A DNA stretch of 64,000 nucleotides from Arthrobacter sp. ov118 (GTDB taxonomy: Bacteria; Actinomycetota; Actinomycetes; Actinomycetales; Micrococcaceae), in the NCBI RefSeq assembly GCF_900116495.1, contig NZ_FPAY01000008.1:124001-188000 (forward strand). The letters are read 5' to 3'. Every line of letters begins with the position of its first letter. Position 1 is the stretch's first letter. Under the pieces are notes generated by a model. The model searched no databases and had not been told where the DNA came from. It was given only the letters and a program-made list of their open reading frames with translations. Made by a program: the position numbers and the translations under genes. Positions 62,007-64,000 of the stretch are shown piece by piece.

Positions 62007-62557
62007 GAGCCTCCCGCGTCGGCAGCACCGCCGGGGCCGGCTTCGGCGTCCGGTTTCCGGCATGGGGGCTGGCAGGAGCCCTGCTCGCCGGCAGCCTGGC
62101 CGGTTGCGGCTCCCCGGCACCGGACCTTGACCGCGACACGGCCAGCCAGCTGCAGTCCCAAGTCCTGGCCGTCAGCGAGGCCGCTGCCGCCAACGACCCG
62201 GCGGGCTGCCTGAAGCTGCTCGACGAGCTCCAGGCCAGCTTGGATGCCGCCGCCACAAGCGGTCAAGTGTCCTTCAAGCGCCACCAGGGCATCAAGTCTT
62301 CGATCGACGCCGTACGGGCGGACCTTGCCGCGCAGCAGGCCGCCGCCGAGGCCGCCCGGGTCGCGGCGGAGAAGGCGGCCGCAGAAAAGGCAAAAGCACA
62401 GGCAGCTGCAGCCGCGGCTGCGAAAGCGGCGGCCGCAGCCGCGGCCACGGCAGCCGCCCCCGCCCCGGCAGCACCCGCCGTCGTCGCGCCCGCGCCGGCT
62501 CCGGCTGCCGGCAAAGCCAAGGGAAAGGACAAAGGTAAGGGCAAGGGCAACGGTTGA
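62003..62557 (+). CDS. Ala-rich lipoprotein coupled to the kinase
   Basis: The 184-residue protein has a lipobox LAGC (Cys35), a helical domain (about 45-110) with a DELQASLDAA-like pattern, a long Ala/Lys/Glu helix and a KGKDKGKGKG tail. GTG 62003 overlaps the kinase stop. The outer helix of the kinase (LKELQKSV) and the helical part of this lipoprotein could interact outside the membrane. Similar proteins are often labelled mucin-associated surface protein, which is not a function. It may sense the wall. Confidence 0.7.
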   Translation: MRASRVGSTAGAGFGVRFPAWGLAGALLAGSLAGCGSPAPDLDRDTASQLQSQVLAVSEAAAANDPAGCLKLLDELQASLDAAATSGQVSFKRHQGIKSSIDAVRADLAAQQAAAEAARVAAEKAAAEKAKAQAAAAAAAKAAAAAAATAAAPAPAAPAVVAPAPAPAAGKAKGKDKGKGKGNG

Positions 62558-62566
62558 GGACGCACA

Positions 62567-62596
62567 TCGGGGAGGACCCCGAAGGATCCTCCCCGA
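62567..62596 (+). terminator. Hairpin after the lipoprotein gene
   Basis: TCGGGGAGGA (62567-62576) and TCCTCCCCGA (62587-62596) form a perfect 10-bp stem with a 10-nt loop, 9 bp after the stop. There is no U-tract. It likely ends the kinase-lipoprotein transcript. Confidence 0.65.
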
Positions 62597-62616
62597 CTCC
62601 CTGCCGCTTCCTCCCT

Positions 62617-62735
62617 GGCGTCCCTCCCGCGCCCGGCCGACGGCGGACGGCCAGGCCGGACGGCGTCCCTCCCGCGCCCGGCCGACGCCGGACGGCGGAC
62701 GGCGGACGGCGGACGGCGGGCGGTTGGCGGTTGGC
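62617..62735. repeat. Direct repeat plus heptanucleotide array between lipoprotein and catalase genes
   Basis: A GGCGTCCCTCCCGCGCCCGG-headed segment occurs at 62617 and again at 62662 (45-bp period). Seven heptamers follow at 62687-62735: one GCCGGAC, three GGCGGAC, one GGCGGGC and two GGTTGGC. The tract ends next to the catalase stop. It is not coding. Confidence 0.85.
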
Positions 62736-62740
62736 GGCGC

Positions 62741-64000
62741 CTAGGCGCCCATGGCGGGGAACCGTTCCCAGGCCCGATGCGCAGCCAGGAGCCCGATCAA
62801 TTGCGCGACGACGTCCTCTGCTCCCTCCCCCTGCGCGATTCCGGCGGCGTCCTGCGGGATGCTTGCGCCGTCCAGGCACGTGAGGGCGTCACCGATGCCG
62901 CCAATCGCCTTGCCGTGGCGGAACATCTCCGAGAGCAGGAGCACCACCCGCGGATCAAGGGCGGCGCCGGGCTCCCCGGCCTTGGCGTCGCGCCCCTGCT
63001 CGGCATCTTTGGCCGGCGCGCCCGAGCCGGCGATCAGCACGGCGTCGAACTCGGTCGAGCGTGCCGTGAGGTACGTGCGCTGCACCGGAATCGCCTTGCT
63101 GTTCTCGCCCAGCATGCCCCCGGCTGGGGCGATGACGAGGGGCACGATTCCGGCGTCGTCAAGCGCTGTCCGGGCCGCCTTCACCAGGTCCAGGTCGCTG
63201 CCCTCGTCCGCGAGGATGCCGACGACCCGCCCGGCCACCGGCCAGCTGCCGCCGACCTGGGACAGGGCCGGGCTCGGCGCGGCATCCGGCACCTCCACGG
63301 TGGCGGCCGGTGCCGGCAGGCCGAGACCGGCCGCCACTGCGGCGCAGAGACCGGCGTCGATATTGGCCAGTGCGGCCAGTTGCCGCTCGCGGATGCTCTG
63401 TTCGTAGCACTTGCCCAGTTCGAACGTGTACGCCTGGATCACGTGGTCCTGCTCCACCGGTGTCAGGCTCCGGAAGAAGAGCCGCGCCTGGCTGTAGTGG
63501 TCATCGAACGACGCCGGCGACTTGCGTTCCTTCACCGCGGCGGCCAGTTCCTCGGGCACGTCGATGAAGGCGCCGACGTCGGCCCCGGCAAGGAAGGGGC
63601 AGCCGCCGTCGAGCGAGTTCGGGTGGTAGGGCGCCACTCCCGCGTGGACGGCCGTCTGGTGCATGCCGTCCCGCAGCAGGTCGTTGACGGGCGCCTGCGG
63701 CCGGTTGATCGGCAGCTGGCCGAAGTTGGGCCCGCCCAGCCGGCTGATCTGGGTGTCGATGTAGGAGAAGAGACGGACCTGGAGGAGCGGATCGTTGGTG
63801 ACGTCGATGCCCGGCACCAGGTGACCGGGGTGGAAGGCCACCTGCTCGGTTTCGGCAAAGTAGTTCACCGGGTTGGCGGTCAGCGTCATGAGGCCGATCG
63901 GCTGCACGGGAGCCAGCTCCTCGGGGACGAACTTCGTGGGATCCAGCAGATCGATTCCCTCGAAGAACTCCTCCTCGGTGTCCGGAAACACCTGGATGCC
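62741..64000 (-). CDS. katE: Large-subunit (clade II) catalase, C-terminal part
   Basis: The frame is open to the window edge, giving 419 visible residues; the N-terminal part with the distal His and Asn is outside. Present are FDLLDPT-like GIDLLDPTKFVPEEL, ETEQVAFHPGHLVPGIDVTNDPLL, the proximal heme-ligand tyrosine in RLFSYIDTQISRLGGPNF, and a C-terminal flavodoxin/DJ-1-like domain (about 250-419, VGILADEGSDL). The enzyme decomposes hydrogen peroxide. The stop overlaps a GGCGCC-TA-GGCGCC palindrome (62736-62749). Confidence 0.93.
   Translation of the reverse strand, partial: GIQVFPDTEEEFFEGIDLLDPTKFVPEELAPVQPIGLMTLTANPVNYFAETEQVAFHPGHLVPGIDVTNDPLLQVRLFSYIDTQISRLGGPNFGQLPINRPQAPVNDLLRDGMHQTAVHAGVAPYHPNSLDGGCPFLAGADVGAFIDVPEELAAAVKERKSPASFDDHYSQARLFFRSLTPVEQDHVIQAYTFELGKCYEQSIRERQLAALANIDAGLCAAVAAGLGLPAPAATVEVPDAAPSPALSQVGGSWPVAGRVVGILADEGSDLDLVKAARTALDDAGIVPLVIAPAGGMLGENSKAIPVQRTYLTARSTEFDAVLIAGSGAPAKDAEQGRDAKAGEPGAALDPRVVLLLSEMFRHGKAIGGIGDALTCLDGASIPQDAAGIAQGEGAEDVVAQLIGLLAAHRAWERFPAMGA

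Overview
The window is a gene-dense, high-GC stretch of an actinobacterial chromosome. Several features point to the Arthrobacter/Pseudarthrobacter branch of the Micrococcaceae: the block ndh - mycosin-like protease - ppx - DUF501 - ftsB - eno - mazG, actinobacterial sdhCDAB, frequent GTG/TTG starts and many 4-bp or 8-bp stop/start overlaps. The genus call is inference from gene content and protein style; no database was consulted. I see no tRNA, rRNA, CRISPR array, insertion sequence, integrase or phage gene. Both ends cut a gene: an ACT-GNAT fusion at the left and a large-subunit catalase at the right.

Layout. 1-3.3 kb: an ACT-GNAT protein, then a small accessory-looking operon of three tiny membrane or secreted peptides and a ferric-reductase-like flavocytochrome. 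3.4-14.2 kb: a long minus-strand housekeeping block (type II NADH dehydrogenase, serine protease, exopolyphosphatase, DUF501, FtsB, enolase, MazG, adenosine deaminase, two DedA proteins). 14.3-21.8 kb: a nucleoside import and salvage operon (BMP lipoprotein, ABC ATPase, two permeases, cytidine deaminase, thymidine phosphorylase). 22.0-26.7 kb: a peroxide-defence unit (OhrR, Ohr, quinone-type oxidoreductase), an M20 amidohydrolase and ManC. 26.9-30.5 kb: sdhCDAB. 30.6-35.6 kb: alpha/beta hydrolase, YihY, 2'-5' RNA ligase family protein, TrpS, exonuclease III and a small membrane protein. 35.7-36.2 kb: a non-coding 162-bp tandem repeat array. 36.2-38.9 kb: a three-gene ABC-2 exporter. 39.1-42.5 kb: one-carbon genes glyA-folD behind a ZTP riboswitch, with divergent purU. 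42.5-43.6 kb: a small methyltransferase and a gamma carbonic anhydrase. 43.7-49.6 kb: a probable lysine (or related amino acid) catabolic cluster with a DavB-like monooxygenase, APC permease, PucR regulator and nitrilase-type amidase. 49.8-55.3 kb: ROK regulator and an MmsAB-ChvE type sugar importer. 55.4-58.7 kb: MacB-type ABC pair and a Gfo/Idh/MocA oxidoreductase. 58.9-62.6 kb: an envelope cluster with a Pro-rich secreted protein, a Ser/Thr kinase and an Ala-rich lipoprotein. 62.7-64 kb: catalase.

The strongest non-coding signals are the ZTP (pfl) riboswitch before glyA, the 162-bp array with eleven GGACATG-type cores spaced 29, 32, 41 or 69 bp, and two intergenic hairpins sharing arms built on TTG-N-(C/G)CTATCA. 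The strongest pathway inference is the pairing of a lysine 2-monooxygenase-like flavoenzyme with a nitrilase-family amidase, which together resemble the first two steps of the 5-aminovalerate route. Start codons were moved from the longest reading frame wherever overlap, ribosome binding site or family length argued for it; those choices are stated in the entries.
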